64,000 bases of DNA from Trametopsis cervina (Eukaryota > Basidiomycota > Agaricomycetes > Polyporales > Irpicaceae), in the NCBI GenBank assembly GCA_022385755.1, contig MU278348.1, positions 1,865,470 through 1,929,469 on the forward strand. The letters are read 5' to 3'. Below, piece after piece: positions 31,532 through 43,399 of this stretch (its first letter is position 1; each line of letters opens with the position of its first letter). The notes under the pieces are model-generated. The model was not told the DNA's origin, ran no database searches, and worked only from the letters and a program-made list of their open reading frames with translations. The position numbers and the translations under genes are program-made.

Positions 31532-34500
31532 TCACGAGTGCGATGCTGAAGGTACACGAAGGTGGTTCTCAACAGTAGGACTAGCTGCCGAACTCATCCG
31601 CCCTTTACTTCGTGCCAGCGACCGAGACCTGGTCAATGGGGTAAAGTGCGTCGTCACGCGAAGCTCTCCAACTGCCGAATCAGAGTCCGCGGGCGAATAC
31701 GGTGGTGGCTTCTCTTCCTCCACTTCCTCCGCTTCATCCACTTCCATAGACCGGTACCACCTCGCAGTCGATGGAGCGCCATCGATCCACTGCAAGGTTC
31801 TGATCTCGACCTCTCGCAGCTCCCTACTCGGTAGTTTCCAGGCCATGGCGGCCCGCATGCGACTGCCGCTACGCTTGCTAGAGTTCACGCTTGAAGAAAC
31901 ACTCGCTCGTTTATTGTCGGGAGTGGATTGTTTTACTGGGACGGCGCCCAGGTAACGAGGATCAGAGGGAAGGAAGAGGGGTAACATGTGCCGAGAGTCG
32001 AGGAGCTCGCCCAACACTTCCGGCGGAGAGGGCGGCTCCCATGATGACTTCTCTGTGGCGCGATCGAAAAGTAGATCTATGCTACGTTGGGCCCTGAGAT
32101 CATCCGGGCTTGGAGAAGATGGCATACTTTCCGCAGAACTGGAATTGCTGCGCAAAGGAGGTGAGGAGTCATCATCCCGATCTCGGTCGTTGACCTGGAA
32201 CAGAAGGTGAGATCAAATTGAAGCATGCTCACAATTATGAATCTTACCCCTTTCCGAAGAGCTTCGAGCCCTATCTTGACTCGATGCCGTTCCCAGTCTT
32301 TCTGCAACTGTGCAAGGTACTGAACACATTCTTCTGTCATTCGGCCCTCGTTGACTTCGTATTTGTAATCGCGAACTGCACGTCTCATCTATTACGCGGT
32401 TATCATCTTTGGCATGCAGAGGTCTGATAAGTAATGTTTTTACCTGCAATGGGTTGATGTGCCTCATTGTTTGTATTGTTGCGATCAAATTGGAGAATTC
32501 GTCAATGGACGACAGGCACTGTTGTAAGGGACGGTCAGCGAGTGGTGCATCAACCGACACTGCTATAAATACCTGTAGCCAGTTCAACAGATCCTTCACG
32601 GGAGCGAAGTGTGCGCCGACGCCTTTAGGTAGATCCATGTTGCCGATCCACTCTTCGAGAGCGCTGATGTTCATACTTATTTGAACAGCTCTTGACCTAT
32701 CAAGGCATGGTCTTTAATACGCGTTGTGATAAACTTTGGAGAAATATGACGCACCTGCACAGGTATTTCTTCCTGGTCAAAACACGATTGAATACCTCGC
32801 CTATTCGAGTTGAGACGTGGAGAAAGAAAATGTCACACGACATTCACTCACATGCTGCCCAATACATTACTTGGGACCAGAGCTGCGTGCTCAATGCAGG
32901 ATTGATGTTCGCAAGGCTGAGGAACGTCTGCAGTGCAGTCATAAATGAAATTATATCCTGAGGGGATGAAACTGAGGACAGATCGGTAGCTGAACCGCCG
33001 AGTGGAGCAACTGCCGGAGGTCTGCCCCGACCAAAGGTTTGTCTTAGGGAAGCAAATTTCCCAGTAGCAGTGTTTGGGGGCGTGGATGGTCGTGTAGGAG
33101 TTGCTGAAGGGTTAGGGCTGGCAGAGCCACTCTTCAAAGTAGGCGAGGTAGGAGCAAGGCCATTTAGAGCCGGTGGGGGTGCCGCTTTCTTCTTGCTTGC
33201 TACGAATGGACGCAGAAACGACCACTCTGACTCGAACTGGACCGCATCAAACTCGCTGGAGAGTGGCGTATAGTCCAATAGCGCCCCGTCTAACATCTCG
33301 TCTATTCGCCTCTCAGCGAACCGTATGATGAATACTGGAGAAGTTAGCAAGACCTTTGATGTGAGATGATATCTCGCTCACCAAATACAGAATTGAGGAT
33401 CTCCTCGATGAGTGAGTACGATCCAAGCATCTCGCAAGTCTCTCTCATCGCTTCATCACAGCGCATCAGATGTAGCCAGATTGTGAGGTTGTACATCCAG
33501 AATACCAGGCACGTCAAGTCATCTCCGTGGTTCTGGTGATCGCTTAGTATATGTGGCTGATAGGCGTTGCATAACTTACAAAGAAGGTATCTTCAATTGC
33601 ATCTGTAGCACCTATTATGAGATCTTCGAGCCAATCTTCCCCGCAATTTAGACATGCGAAGCGTGCCAACATGTATAGCGCGTTCGCGGGTTCGGCATTG
33701 CGCAACGTGGGTTTGAAATCAACGATGAGGGATTGGAAGATATTTGGAAGCGCGTGAGGGGAGAATACAATCATAGAAGAGTAATCTGGAGGTGGTGTCT
33801 TACGAAGATGTTCAGCTTATGGCAGGGTGCAGAGCAAATGTCCACTCACAAAAACGTCGAATTCTTCCAAACCTCCAGTTTCGTCGTCTGAAGGGTCGTC
33901 AAGATCATCATCAAAAGCGTGGTCACCCCACCATCGCGGATCGACGTCAAGGATCTTCGTGAGTTGTGCTTGCAGAGCTCTTCGCGACTGTATTCGGTGA
34001 TCCTGCCGATCCTGCGCCCGCCGTCGCTCTTCCATCCGACCGCCTTGCCAGCCCCTCTCGCGCATGCCTTCTTCCAATAGCAGCCGTACGTCTTCTCTTC
34101 CGGGAAGAGTTGTATGTGCGGTCACAATGTCCAATGCGGTAAGTTTGCGATGTGTGACCGCGAATGGAGAACATCCACGCGTCAGAAGATGCGACACGAG
34201 TGTTGGAGGTGCAAGCAATGCCGCATGGTGCAGTGCGTCCCATCCAGCTGCGATAGTGTGTTAGCACAGACAGTTGGTTGGAAAGCGCAGTGCGCACCAT
34301 TGTCGGGAAGATTTATGTCTGCGCCCTCAGCAATGAGCAACCTTACGCATTCTTCGCGCTCCACCTCTCTTTCACTTTCCGACCCAAATCCCAGGATGGT
34401 AGTGCTGACTAAACCCAAGCCGTCATCGTCCTGCTTTCCGAGATCGATGTACGGCTGCGCCTGCGGTTCGGAAAGCAGGTAAGACAGCAAGCTGAAGTCG

Positions 34501-34676
34501 CCGAAGACGCATGCACGCGTCAAGCAATGTGACACCAAGTCGGCCTTTTGATTCGGAGACAACCCAACGTTCGGAGAGAGTAGGTGGGCTAATTGCGCCG
34601 GGGTAGGATAGATGGGTTGCAGGTCGGGTTCCACTGTAATGTTCACTTGAGACACTGCGGATGAGGAGGACGCCAT
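31532..34676 (-). CDS. ankyrin-repeat and DIL (dilute) domain protein
   Basis: About eight exons from the ATG at 34676. Residues 1-125 start with a helical region, then ankyrin repeats: 'ECVRLLIAEGADINLPDN' spliced to 'GWDALHHAALLAPPTLVSHL' and 'KLTALDIVTAHTTLPGREDV'. An acidic linker ('DDLDDPSDDETGG') leads to the DIL domain, as in the cargo tails of class V myosins: 'FSPHALPNIFQSLIVDFKPT', 'DVVSTQLWSQVMYW'-like helices (about 32870-32910), 'ISALEEWIGNMDLPKGVGAH' and 'EECVQYLAQLQKDWERHRVK'. The C-terminal 200 residues are Ser-rich and disordered. No motor is present, so it is likely a cargo or membrane-contact adaptor. The fission-yeast DIL-ankyrin protein is the nearest type I know. Confidence 0.85.
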
Positions 34677-35109
34677 GGCTCGGCTCGCACTTGGTGCGTG
34701 TATCAGGTTGACAATGACAGGCACTACCGCTGCTATGTGTACGGGGCTAAAGTCAGTGGCGATACCACCGAATGCGCGACGATCTTCGGTGCAGCGTTAC
34801 TTCGCGGGAAGAGCGTTCGGACGTCTAGATTCGCGGCGTCCTGCGCCAAAGTAAGCGCAATAGTGAAGAATTAAGCAGCAGGGTAGAAGCGTTGGCGAAC
34901 ACGAACACTACTTGCACCTCTGGATAGCAAGAGAGCAAAGCGGGACCAGGAGGATGCAGTAACGTTGTCAGCCAAGGTCGATTAGCAGAAAGGCGCGTAG
35001 CCCGGTTGCGATCAGATCCCATCTCGTGCGCTTGGTAAATTGCGATTTACACAAGTGTACATCTTTCCTGCAATTCTTGGCTCTCACTGCGACACAAATT
35101 ACAGACAGG
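34677..35109. other. divergent intergenic region, DIL protein/RRP15
   Basis: About 430 bases holding both promoters. Nothing specific was seen. Confidence 0.4.
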
Positions 35110-35930
35110 ATGCCTCCCTCGAAACGACAGAAACGTGACACAGAAGACGACGATGAAGTGCTTAACGAAGAAGTGAACACCTCAGAAGGGGAAAATGAAG
35201 AGGGGTCGAACGTCGAGTTTGAGTCTGAGCCAGAGAGTGACGGCAATGCCTCTGCTGATACTGACGACGAGATCGCCGAAGCTCAGCAAGGAGGAAAGTC
35301 TAAGAAGACTCTCAAAAGAAAACATCGCGCGACACATGCGGCGAAATTTGGTTCGGCGCTGCAGTCGCTACTGAGCACGGAAACGCCCTCGGCTCTTCCG
35401 CTGTCTTTGAAGCCTTCTATCGCTCGCAAACGCAATGATGAGAAGCTGGAAACGAAGGGAAAGAAAATTATACAGGTCGAACGGAAAGAGAGGGAAGAGA
35501 AGGGCCGTGTAAAGGACCTTATTGGTGGATGGGGAGGAGAGGGTGAACGAGCACTAAGAAAAGTGGCGCAAAGAGGAGGTGAGTCGTTTTTCGCGTATTG
35601 CTGGACTGTAGCTGATACGGCGGCTGTTTCATAAAGTGGTCAAACTCTTCAACGTCATTCAACAGTCCCAAACGACAGCGGCCGCTGCTGAAGAAGACCT
35701 GAAGGCGCAGAGGGGCACGGGCAAGCCCACGCTGCCGGCGCCGTCATTAGCGAAGGAGAAGAAGAAAGGGAAGATCAAACCTAACGCCCTTGGACAGGAT
35801 AAAAATGGTGGGTTCCCTGTTTCATGTGCTATGCATCCATCTGAGACATTGACGTATCACACCAGTCGTCGTCGGCGAGGATGATTTCTTGAACAGTATA
35901 CGCTCCGGGGGCATAGTATCCAAAGCATGA
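35110..35930 (+). CDS. RRP15: ribosomal RNA-processing protein RRP15
   Basis: Nucleolar factor of pre-60S assembly, needed for early 25S and ITS processing. Three exons (35110-35578, 35637-35807, 35866-35930) give 234 aa. The acidic N-terminus and the basic stretch 'KSKKTLKRKHRATHAAKFGS' lead into the family core: 'ALQSLLSTETP', 'KKIIQVERKEREEKGRVKDL' and 'GVVKLFNVIQQSQ', the last rebuilt at the first splice. The end 'DDFLNSIRSGGIVSKA' is typical. The start is the first ATG followed by a lysine-rich nuclear-signal-like stretch. It lies just upstream of GID8, whose introns appear to carry snoRNAs. Confidence 0.93.
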
Positions 35931-36405
35931 ACTTTGTGGAGATCGGGTCTCAGACATTTGTCCTATCTGCACGTCCTTGATACAGTACCGCACTAGTGAG
36001 GGCGAGGCGCGGGGTTGTGAAATGTTCTAAGCATGTCTTGATACATAACGTTGCCTGCCGCCAGGAACGTACCGCGCCGCAAAGTGTTAGCCACTGAACG
36101 TACTGAACAGTCAGTGAAGTGCAATAATGTCACGACCTATCCGAACGCGCACCTCGACTACATTAAATCTCGTAATCTGCGGACATAATAGTCTTGGCTA
36201 GTACATACTCTTTTTGCTCAATATGTGGACATTGTGAGGACTATCTGTAGTCCAGTTAGTCCAACTGACTTTGACAAGAAATACCGTACATGCCAGGATT
36301 CGAACTTGGCTACTCTGCGATCTCTGAGTGTGGCTCAGTCCTCGTGTCTGCCCTAAACTCACAATTTTACATAAATTGGGCGCGCGACGCGTCCTCAAAG
36401 CTTCT
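35931..36405. other. intergenic, RRP15/GID8
   Basis: About 475 bases. A minus-strand B-box-like GTTCGAATC near 36290-36310 recalls a tRNA T-arm, but no acceptor stem or anticodon arm fits. Otherwise only 3' UTR and promoter sequence. Confidence 0.35.
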
Positions 36406-37583
36406 ATGGTCAGTCGTCGTCACAACTATGCATGTCGCGATGCTCGTTACTAATGAAACGCACGTCTTCAGCCGCCAAAAACCGTGATACGTCAAGAGGA
36501 GTGGGAGCGCAGGTTGCACGACCTGCATGTCTCGAAGAAGTGAGTGTCCTGTTCTTGTTGATCTTTCGCATCGCGGGCTTGAGGATGATAGCTTTTTGGG
36601 AATCTCTCTGAATACATCTTGTTGAGAGAACAAAAGTATTGCATGTATTACCTGAACTTGCCTGGATGCGCTTCATGTTACGTTTTCCACGCACCACAGC
36701 GCTGACTGTTTGTTCTTGTAGTGACCTCAACCGCTTGGTTATGGACTACCTCGTGATCGAGGGCTTCAAATCCGCCGCGGAAGAGTTCGGTCGTGAGGCT
36801 GGAATGACCGCACCGGTGGATCTGGAGAGCATTGAGAGCAGAATGAATATCCGGGAAGCATTGCAAAGAGGGGATGTCACGGAGGCCATCACCCGAGTGA
36901 ATGATCTTAACCCAGAGGTAAGTCTCAATCGAGAACTTGTCGCTTTTGCAGGTGGCAATAGGATTCAAACTTTTCATGCACCACTCTAAGACCCCTTCGG
37001 GGTCGGTGATGAGACTCAACCAAAACTTCAGTCTTCAATATGATTGCCGTCTGCATCTATCTTTCTGCGTATATTGATACTGATTACATTGACAGATCTT
37101 GGATACCAATCCAGCGTTGTACTTCCGACTACAGCAGCAAAAGCTGATCGAGTATATCCGGCAAGGCAAGATCACGGACGCCCTTGAGTTCGCTCAGGAA
37201 GAGCTCGCTCCTCGCGGGGAGGAGAGCCCGGAATTCCTGGCAGAGCTCGAGAAGACGATGGCGCTTCTTGCGTTCGAATCATCCCCTTCTGCTCCGCCAG
37301 CCATCTCGGAGCTGCTTTCTCCTGCCCAGCGGCTCAAGACGGCCGGGGAAGTCAATGCGGCCATCCTGGAGAGCTTCAGCCAGGGCAAGGACGCTAAGCT
37401 TGTTGGATTGCTGAAGCTGCTATGCTGGGGTGAGACCATGTTGGATGAACGAGCCGAGTTCCCTAAGGTACGCATTGCAGTGGATAATATTAGTGACATG
37501 CTTCTGACTATGAACGTGGGATGTAGTTGGATCTAAGCGAGGGCATCTTCACGGAGACGTCCGGTCAGAACAAGCATAGCTGA
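36406..37583 (+). CDS. GID8: GID/CTLH ubiquitin-ligase subunit GID8
   Basis: Core scaffold of the GID/CTLH E3 ligase, which degrades gluconeogenic enzymes in yeast. Five exons (36406-36408, 36472-36539, 36722-36917, 37096-37467, 37527-37583) give 231 aa. The coding part of exon 1 is only the ATG; joining gives Met-Pro-Pro-Lys-Thr then 'VIRQEEWERRLHDLHVSK'. The LisH motif is 'DLNRLVMDYLVIEGFKSAAE', followed by CTLH ('MNIREALQRGDVTEAITRVN', 'LYFRLQQQKLIEYIRQG') and CRA ('EFLAELEKTMALLAF'), ending 'LDLSEGIFTE'. Introns 2 and 3 are unusually long (182 and 178 nt) and contain snoRNA candidates. The start is inferred from the frame because no other in-frame ATG exists upstream. Confidence 0.92.
36582..36655 (+). 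ncRNA. candidate box C/D snoRNA, U45-like, in GID8 intron 2
   Basis: 74 nt, with C box AGGATGA (one mismatch) at 36582-36588, D' CTGA at 36608-36611 and D CTGA at 36652-36655. The guide before D (GCATGTATTA, 36641-36650) pairs at least 10 bp with 18S TAATACATGC. The fifth base upstream of D pairs with the U equal to human 18S Um172, a SNORD45 target. The guide before D' (TGGGAATCTC) pairs 10 bp with 25S GAGATTCCCA. D box to 3' splice site is 66 nt. The C' box and terminal stem are weak. The rRNA sequences are from memory. Confidence 0.62.
37006..37083 (+). ncRNA. candidate box C/D snoRNA, U24-like, in GID8 intron 3
   Basis: C box GTGATGA is perfect (37006-37012) and CTGA lies at 37080-37083, 78 nt in all. 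The guide ACTTCAGTCTTCAA (37025-37038) pairs 14 bp with 25S TTGAAGACTGAAGT, the region targeted by U24 (yeast C1437 area). A perfect hairpin GACCCC-TTC-GGGGTC (36990-37004) stands just upstream. Cautions: the D' box is degenerate, the CTGA lies only 12 nt from the 3' splice site and could be the branch site, and no terminal stem is seen. Confidence 0.5.
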
Positions 37584-38733
37584 TCTCGGTGTGGGGTGCC
37601 TTTTGCTCGGAATGGACTTGTACTATTGACTGGCGATTATCATGTTTGTATTCTATCCGGATTTCATTTTGCGAATACACACACAGTTTGAGCAGAGATG
37701 TCGCATCACGCACTGCCAGACGACCATCAACTGATGATCATTCGGGGAGAGGCACAGCAAAGCCCTGGGCCTTGTGAGGAACCTGTCTGACTTGTTGGGT
37801 GAGTATGCGAGGTTCGTCATATCCATCACAGCGAGAGTGCGGCTGGAGGGTCCCGCGTCGACGCTGGTGTGGCGCCCACCTCGGCGAGAAAGATATGGCG
37901 GCCCTAGTGCCGACACGAATAGACAAAAACACGGCCGAAGAAGGAAAGGCACTGCGAGGCGCAGCAGGAGGCACACGCGAGGCAAGACGGAAGTGCAGTA
38001 ATATTCCAAACGGACGTTCGAGCTGCTCGTTTATGGGTAGCAAGCCCGCTCAGGTGACAGACCGCGTCTCCTGTGCAAGAATTCATCCCGGCAGCTCGCC
38101 GGGACCTGTATAGATATGACCTTGAGTGTGCGCTGGGTGCATTCGCCGCTGAAGAATGGTGTACAGTAAAGTAAATTAGGGGGTCGCACCCCCGCTCGTG
38201 GACGGGGTGTGGTCGTGATAAGCGCAGAGTGGCTATATTTCTGCAGCACTATCCGATAGCTGAGCGCCGGGGGTCGACGACCAGGCAGAGCTGTAGGCTA
38301 CCGTGCTGCTCGTCTGGTGAGAAGAGATCGCGGGAGGTTGGAACTGTGAAGCAACAGCGCGAGACGGAAGTGAGACGGGTGGATCAGAGGATACACGCAG
38401 GAGTGACAGAGGTCTGACAGTTTGAGTGGCCTTGTCGGTGGTAACTTCCACCTCGGCGTCTAGACTCTTGCCTTGGTCTGCTTTGGGCGTCGCGTAGGGC
38501 ATTCTTCTAGCCGACCTCCCTCTTGGCCATCCCATCCTCTCGCCGCTATCGAGGACGTCGACGGCTTGGCTGCTCTAGCTTGCACTCAGCCCCATCTCTC
38601 TGTGCTCCCTGGCCACCTTCGGCACTTGCTTGCCTCCGTGCTGCGCGAAAATCACAGCAGCCAGGTTATCAGGGCCACCGCCATCCTCGCGACCACACCT
38701 TGAAGTATCGTCTTTCATCCTGCGGTCTTCCTC
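37584..38733. other. intergenic, long BCK1 upstream region
   Basis: About 1.15 kb between GID8 and the BCK1 start. Several open frames occur on both strands because the DNA is GC-rich, but none matches a family or has consistent splice edges. A long BCK1 leader and promoter is the simplest reading. Confidence 0.4.
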
Positions 38734-41700
38734 ATGTCGGACGATATCAGATCAGGCCAGCGGGCCAAGCGAGGCAGGGTCCTGGTCATCAGCAACCCGG
38801 ACGTCACAGATTCCAGCCCTCGCGGTGTGGTAGAGGAAATCAATAATTCGTATCCCTATCCCTCGCAGCAAAACTACCCCAGCGGCCCCTACGAAGACAG
38901 GCAGCAACCAACGAAGGCCATCGTCCCCCCTCCTTTGACTACGAATCTTCCCCCAGCTACTCATGGCCAATATCCCCGCTCGAACACGGCTAACCAGTCC
39001 AATCCGTATCTATCCTCCCCCTCAAGCACCAGCTCCCGGGCTTTCGAATCCACCCCTCCCCCGAGCACCCCCAGTCAGAGCAATCCTCCTGACGAGTTGT
39101 CGAGCGAGAGCACACTCGGGCAAGACGGCGTTCTAGTCAGCTATCCTGATGGTAGCGAGGTAGCTCCTTCCAGCGCGTCCTCACGTACTATAGGTTTCAT
39201 CAACAGGATGAGGCTTCCGAGGCATCTACGACGACCTTCAGTGAACAGACCGACGACCGTGAGTGTCCCGCCCTTTGTCTTTCGAATTTAGATATTCACA
39301 AATTGTGATTCTTCTCAGTCCCCCACCACACCAGCACAAGACTCAGGACCAGCTCAAGACAGCATCGCCCAGGAACGCATCACCCTCCTGGTCACGAAGG
39401 ATGCTGAGCATTTGGTTACTGTGGACGTCTATGGGGTCAGGGTCAGGGATGCTGCGTATGTGAGGGAGCGGATATTTTCCAAGGTGAGTAGCCGCGATGC
39501 CGAAAAGTCTTGGCCACGATGTTCACCCTTTGCAGCTGCAAATCCCGGATGATGAACAAGACAGACATGCGTTTTATTGTACTGAAATCGGCAAATATGC
39601 GATTGGCGAGGCTCTGACCGATGACCAACTGTTACGGCTGTGCATTGAACGTGGCGATGAGAGGGGGACCATCAAGCTGCTGGTCTCTGATTCGCAGGGA
39701 TCTCTCTACGAGCCGTTGCATGAGCCCAGCCAGCCCTCGCCAACCACGGACCCCATTCCGACAGCTGTGTTGCCTCAGAACTATGCGCCACTTCGTCCTC
39801 GTCGGAGCTCACGGTCAAGAAGAGATAGCGTGTCTTCCACGAGTGAACGACAGCCGGCTGAAGCATCTGCAGGGTATGAAGGATCCGTATCCGACGATCT
39901 TGACGGGGTTGAGACACGTCGGCCGACCATACGACCACTGCAACAGCAACAGCAACAGCAGCAATCATTCATTCCTTCTCGTTCACAACCGCTCCCTCCC
40001 CGGCCACGATCTCCCTCTGGTTATGGTAGGTCACAGTCACCGGGCGGCCTGGTCTCGCCAGATCGTAATCCATCCCAAGCGTCGTATCACTCTCCCATCT
40101 CTTTGCGGAACGGGCCTCGTGCGAGTGGATTTCCAAATGGTACTGTCACGTCGCCTGACATGGCTCGGTACCAGGAAGCAATTCAAAACGGTGGGACAGC
40201 GCTTTGGGGCACACACATACGATCCGGATCCGACGTTGCTGGGGACCGTGAACGTACATTGCAATCCGGTGAGCCGACGGCAGAGTACGGGTCGCACCGC
40301 CGTTTCCGGGACATGGACGAAAGAGACCGCACGAGCCCGGAAAAGGCGCGAAGTCCCAACTCTGCAGTCCGCGAGAGGACTCCCGGCCTCAGGCGAGCGA
40401 AAGCTACTGCTCGCGAACAGCGTTACGATACGGGCTGGTCTATGGTCCCTTCTAACGTTCATAGCAACGAGAACGGTCATGGTCGACCATCACCAGTACA
40501 TGAGCCTCATCTCTCGCCTTCTCGTCAAGGTATCGGTTCGCCATATGCCCAGTTACAGATCCCTCGCCCTCCCCATGTTCCTTTACCTCCTGCTCCTTCT
40601 GACCCTAGACCTCACGGGAAGTCAAGAGCTCAGAAGAACGTTGTCCCCCGGGACTACGTCATCAGGTACAAGGACGCACCTACCGCTGGTAGAGATCCCA
40701 TGCCACAGTCGCCGCCTCGACAGAGCTATGGAATCAATGGCGCGAAGAGTATGGGCGACTTGCGCAGCATGTTCAACGCGCAAGGACCCTCATACCACCC
40801 CACACCTCCTCCGCGACGCCCGGCCAATCTACCTATGTCTATCTCTCAGCGTCCGAGTACGTCCGATCGTTCGAACGAAATTACCATCCCTATCCAGCAG
40901 GAACTGAGCAACAACTCGGACGCTGGGATTGCGAAGTCCTACGAAGGGCCTCGAGGGCCACTGTCTTCGCCTACTGTTTCCTCCTTGTCATCTCGTCCAG
41001 CTGGGCCACCGAACCATCCCGCTTACAACCAATCCATCGGGAATCATTCCACTCCCTCCCAAGACCCGTACCCTCGCCCCCACTCTTCGCTGGGTAACGA
41101 TCCAGCAACTGTGGCCACTTCACCATACCGTTCGAATCGCGTACTCAACGGCGAACATTTCTCACCTGATATCCCATACCGTCCGCTGGTACCTGTTCCC
41201 CCGTCGACCTCGTACCGTGATGAGCATTCAGTGCCGAGCTTCGGCCCAAGACCCCCCCGGTATCAACATGATACATTTGGAGGGACGCCTCGGGTCACTC
41301 GCACCCCGCCTCGAAGCCCAGTCAATGCAAAGTCCCCCGGCTCGGGTTGGGCAGGTACTGGACTGGGAACGTCGCCGGACGCACCTCAGCAAGTGCAACG
41401 CACGTTGTCGTCTTTGCCTTTGCAGGAGGACGAAGTGCCTTCTTCGACAGAGAGCACTCTGCGTCGCGATGATATGTCTCGTTTCTACGACGCAATTGGG
41501 TCGGGTACGTCTGTATCGGGCTCCTCAACTGTGGTTCCGTCTACGTCTAGACAGGCGCCGCCTCCTGCTCGTCCACCCTCACCACCGAGGTCGTACGATA
41601 GTTCAATATCATTCCCGGCCTCTTTGGGGTCTACACCTGAGGATTTATTGATCAACACAAACTCAGACGAATCCGACAGCGAGGCAGGGACGATCTGGGC

Positions 41701-43399
41701 CAAAGCGCCACACAAACTGCCCATCTCTCACTCCAACCGACCTTTCCTTCCACCTATCGATACCGACAGCTCGCCCAACTCTCGAAATCAGCCTCTTCCG
41801 CGCGACAACCCCAGAATCCCCGCAAACTTCCCTCCGCCACCCGGTTACATACCTGACACACCTCCGGTGCGTGCTCCCAGACGCACGGCCGCCAACAGCA
41901 AAAAATTGCAAGACCAGCGGACGAGCCGCTTCGACAACAACTTCGAAGTCACATGGGCACCTCGTCCGCCGCCAGAAGAAGTGTTCGAGCGTTTGCAAGA
42001 GTACTTCCCCGAGCACGACATCGACGAGCCCGTCATCGATATGCCGTCTGGCGGGACATCCCCGACGTCGGCGGAACCGAATGTGCCTCTGCCTGCCGAA
42101 AAGCAGAAGTTCAGACACAAGAAGTCGATTCGTCTCGTCGCAGAAGAGCACAAGAAGAGGGTTGATCGGAGGTCCCGCATGGAGCCTGCAACGAATGCGA
42201 GCAATGTCCTTCGGAAGCGGAACACGAAGTTGTGGGGTAGCCGACTGGAGGAAGTGCCTACCCACGATCAGGCGTTGCTCGCTGATGCCGGGCCAAGCTC
42301 CGATGTATCGCCCGGGCCAGCTAAGCGTAAGTTTTTGAGTTCGTGCTGCGCGCACCGCACGTTACTGAATCGACTCCCGATATAGCGATATTCCGATGGG
42401 TGCGTGGTGAGATGATTGGGAAGGGAACGTACGGCAAGGTTTATCTTGCTCTGAATGCAACTACTGGCGAGATGATCGCTGTCAAGCAAGTCGAGATGCC
42501 TAGGACCGCTAGTGATAGGGATGATTCGCGACAGGTGTCAGTCGTGGAGGCCCTGAAGCTAGAAAGCGAGACATTGAAAGATTTGGATCATCCAAATATC
42601 GTCCAGTATCTCGGTTTCGAAGAGACGCCTACGTTCCTTAGCATGTAAGTGGTTGGCCCATCTAAGCGTATGTCATCACTCATCATGGCTTGTAGTTTCT
42701 TGGAGTACGTTCCTGGTGGTTCCATTGCCAGTTGTCTTCGTAAGCACGGCAAGTTCGACGAGGAAGTCACGAAATCTTTCACGGGCCAGATTCTGGGTGG
42801 TCTTGAGTATCTCCATTCTAAAGGAATATTGCACCGGGACATGAAATGCGACAATATCTTAGTGGAGACCACGGGCATCTGCAAGATCTCGGACTTTGGT
42901 ATCTCGAAGAGGACTGACGATATCAACATGGCTGGAGCGTACACCTCTATGCAGGGAACTGTCTTCTGGATGGCCCCCGAAGTCATTGACGCCAACAAGA
43001 AGGGTTACAACTCAAAGATTGATATCTGGAGTGTCGGGTGTGTTGTGTTCGAGATGTGGACTGGCCAACGGCCCTGGAGCGGTAGGGAGGCAATGGCTGT
43101 CCTGCTACAGGTGCGTGACCATCCTGAGTACTGACCGACGCATAGTTGGCTTACAGTCATCTGCAGTTGTACCAAACGAAGCAGGGTCCGCCCGTACCTC
43201 AAGAGGTGATTTTATCACCGCTTGCAGATGATTTCCGACAGAAATGCTTTGCCATGTGAGTTGTGTAGCAGCTTTCATGTATCAAACCGAGCCTGACGAG
43301 CGTTCTAGGGATCCCGATGAACGACCCACTGCTGCTGAGCTACGGAATCATCCGTATCTGGAACTCCAGCCGGACTGGGTGTTCAATGGGTTCAAGTAG
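38734..43399 (+). CDS. BCK1: BCK1-type MAP kinase kinase kinase (cell wall integrity)
   Basis: Acts below Pkc1 and phosphorylates the Mkk MAPKK in the cell-wall-integrity cascade. Seven exons (38734-39258, 39319-39483, 39536-42326, 42386-42644, 42696-43110, 43167-43255, 43309-43399) give 1444 aa. Residues about 195-270 ('ERITLLVTKDAEHLVTVDVY', then 'LQIPDDEQDRHAFYCTEIGK') form a ubiquitin-like/RA-type domain found near the N-terminus of fungal BCK1. Some 800 Pro/Ser-rich residues follow, with a Gln run at about 39940-39962. The kinase at the end is complete: 'IGKGTYGKVYLA', 'AVKQVEMP', 'HRDMKCDN', 'SDFGIS' and 'MAPEVI', closing 'FNGFK'. The end of the kinase fits BCK1 better than STE11. Long frames in other phases over exon 3 are shadows. 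Confidence 0.9.

Noticed and set aside
36287..36360. tRNA-like segment on the minus strand with a perfect B-box GTTCGAATC
   Set aside because: The T-stem has a mismatch, and no acceptor stem, D-arm or anticodon arm can be formed upstream. At most a relic or chance match.
38533..38716. Minus-strand frame with 'GGPDNLAAVIF', recalling a PP2C metal site
   Set aside because: No upstream PP2C motifs, it ends after 47 codons, and it would begin 18 bases from the BCK1 ATG on the other strand. Probably a shadow.
39936..39965. CAG-rich repeat
   Set aside because: A short Gln run inside BCK1, common in disordered signalling proteins; not a separate repeat element.
39621..41651. Long plus-strand frames of 428 and 240 codons in other phases
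   Set aside because: They lie within BCK1 exon 3, whose own frame has the domain and splice continuity; these are out-of-phase shadows of GC-rich, Pro/Ser-rich coding DNA.
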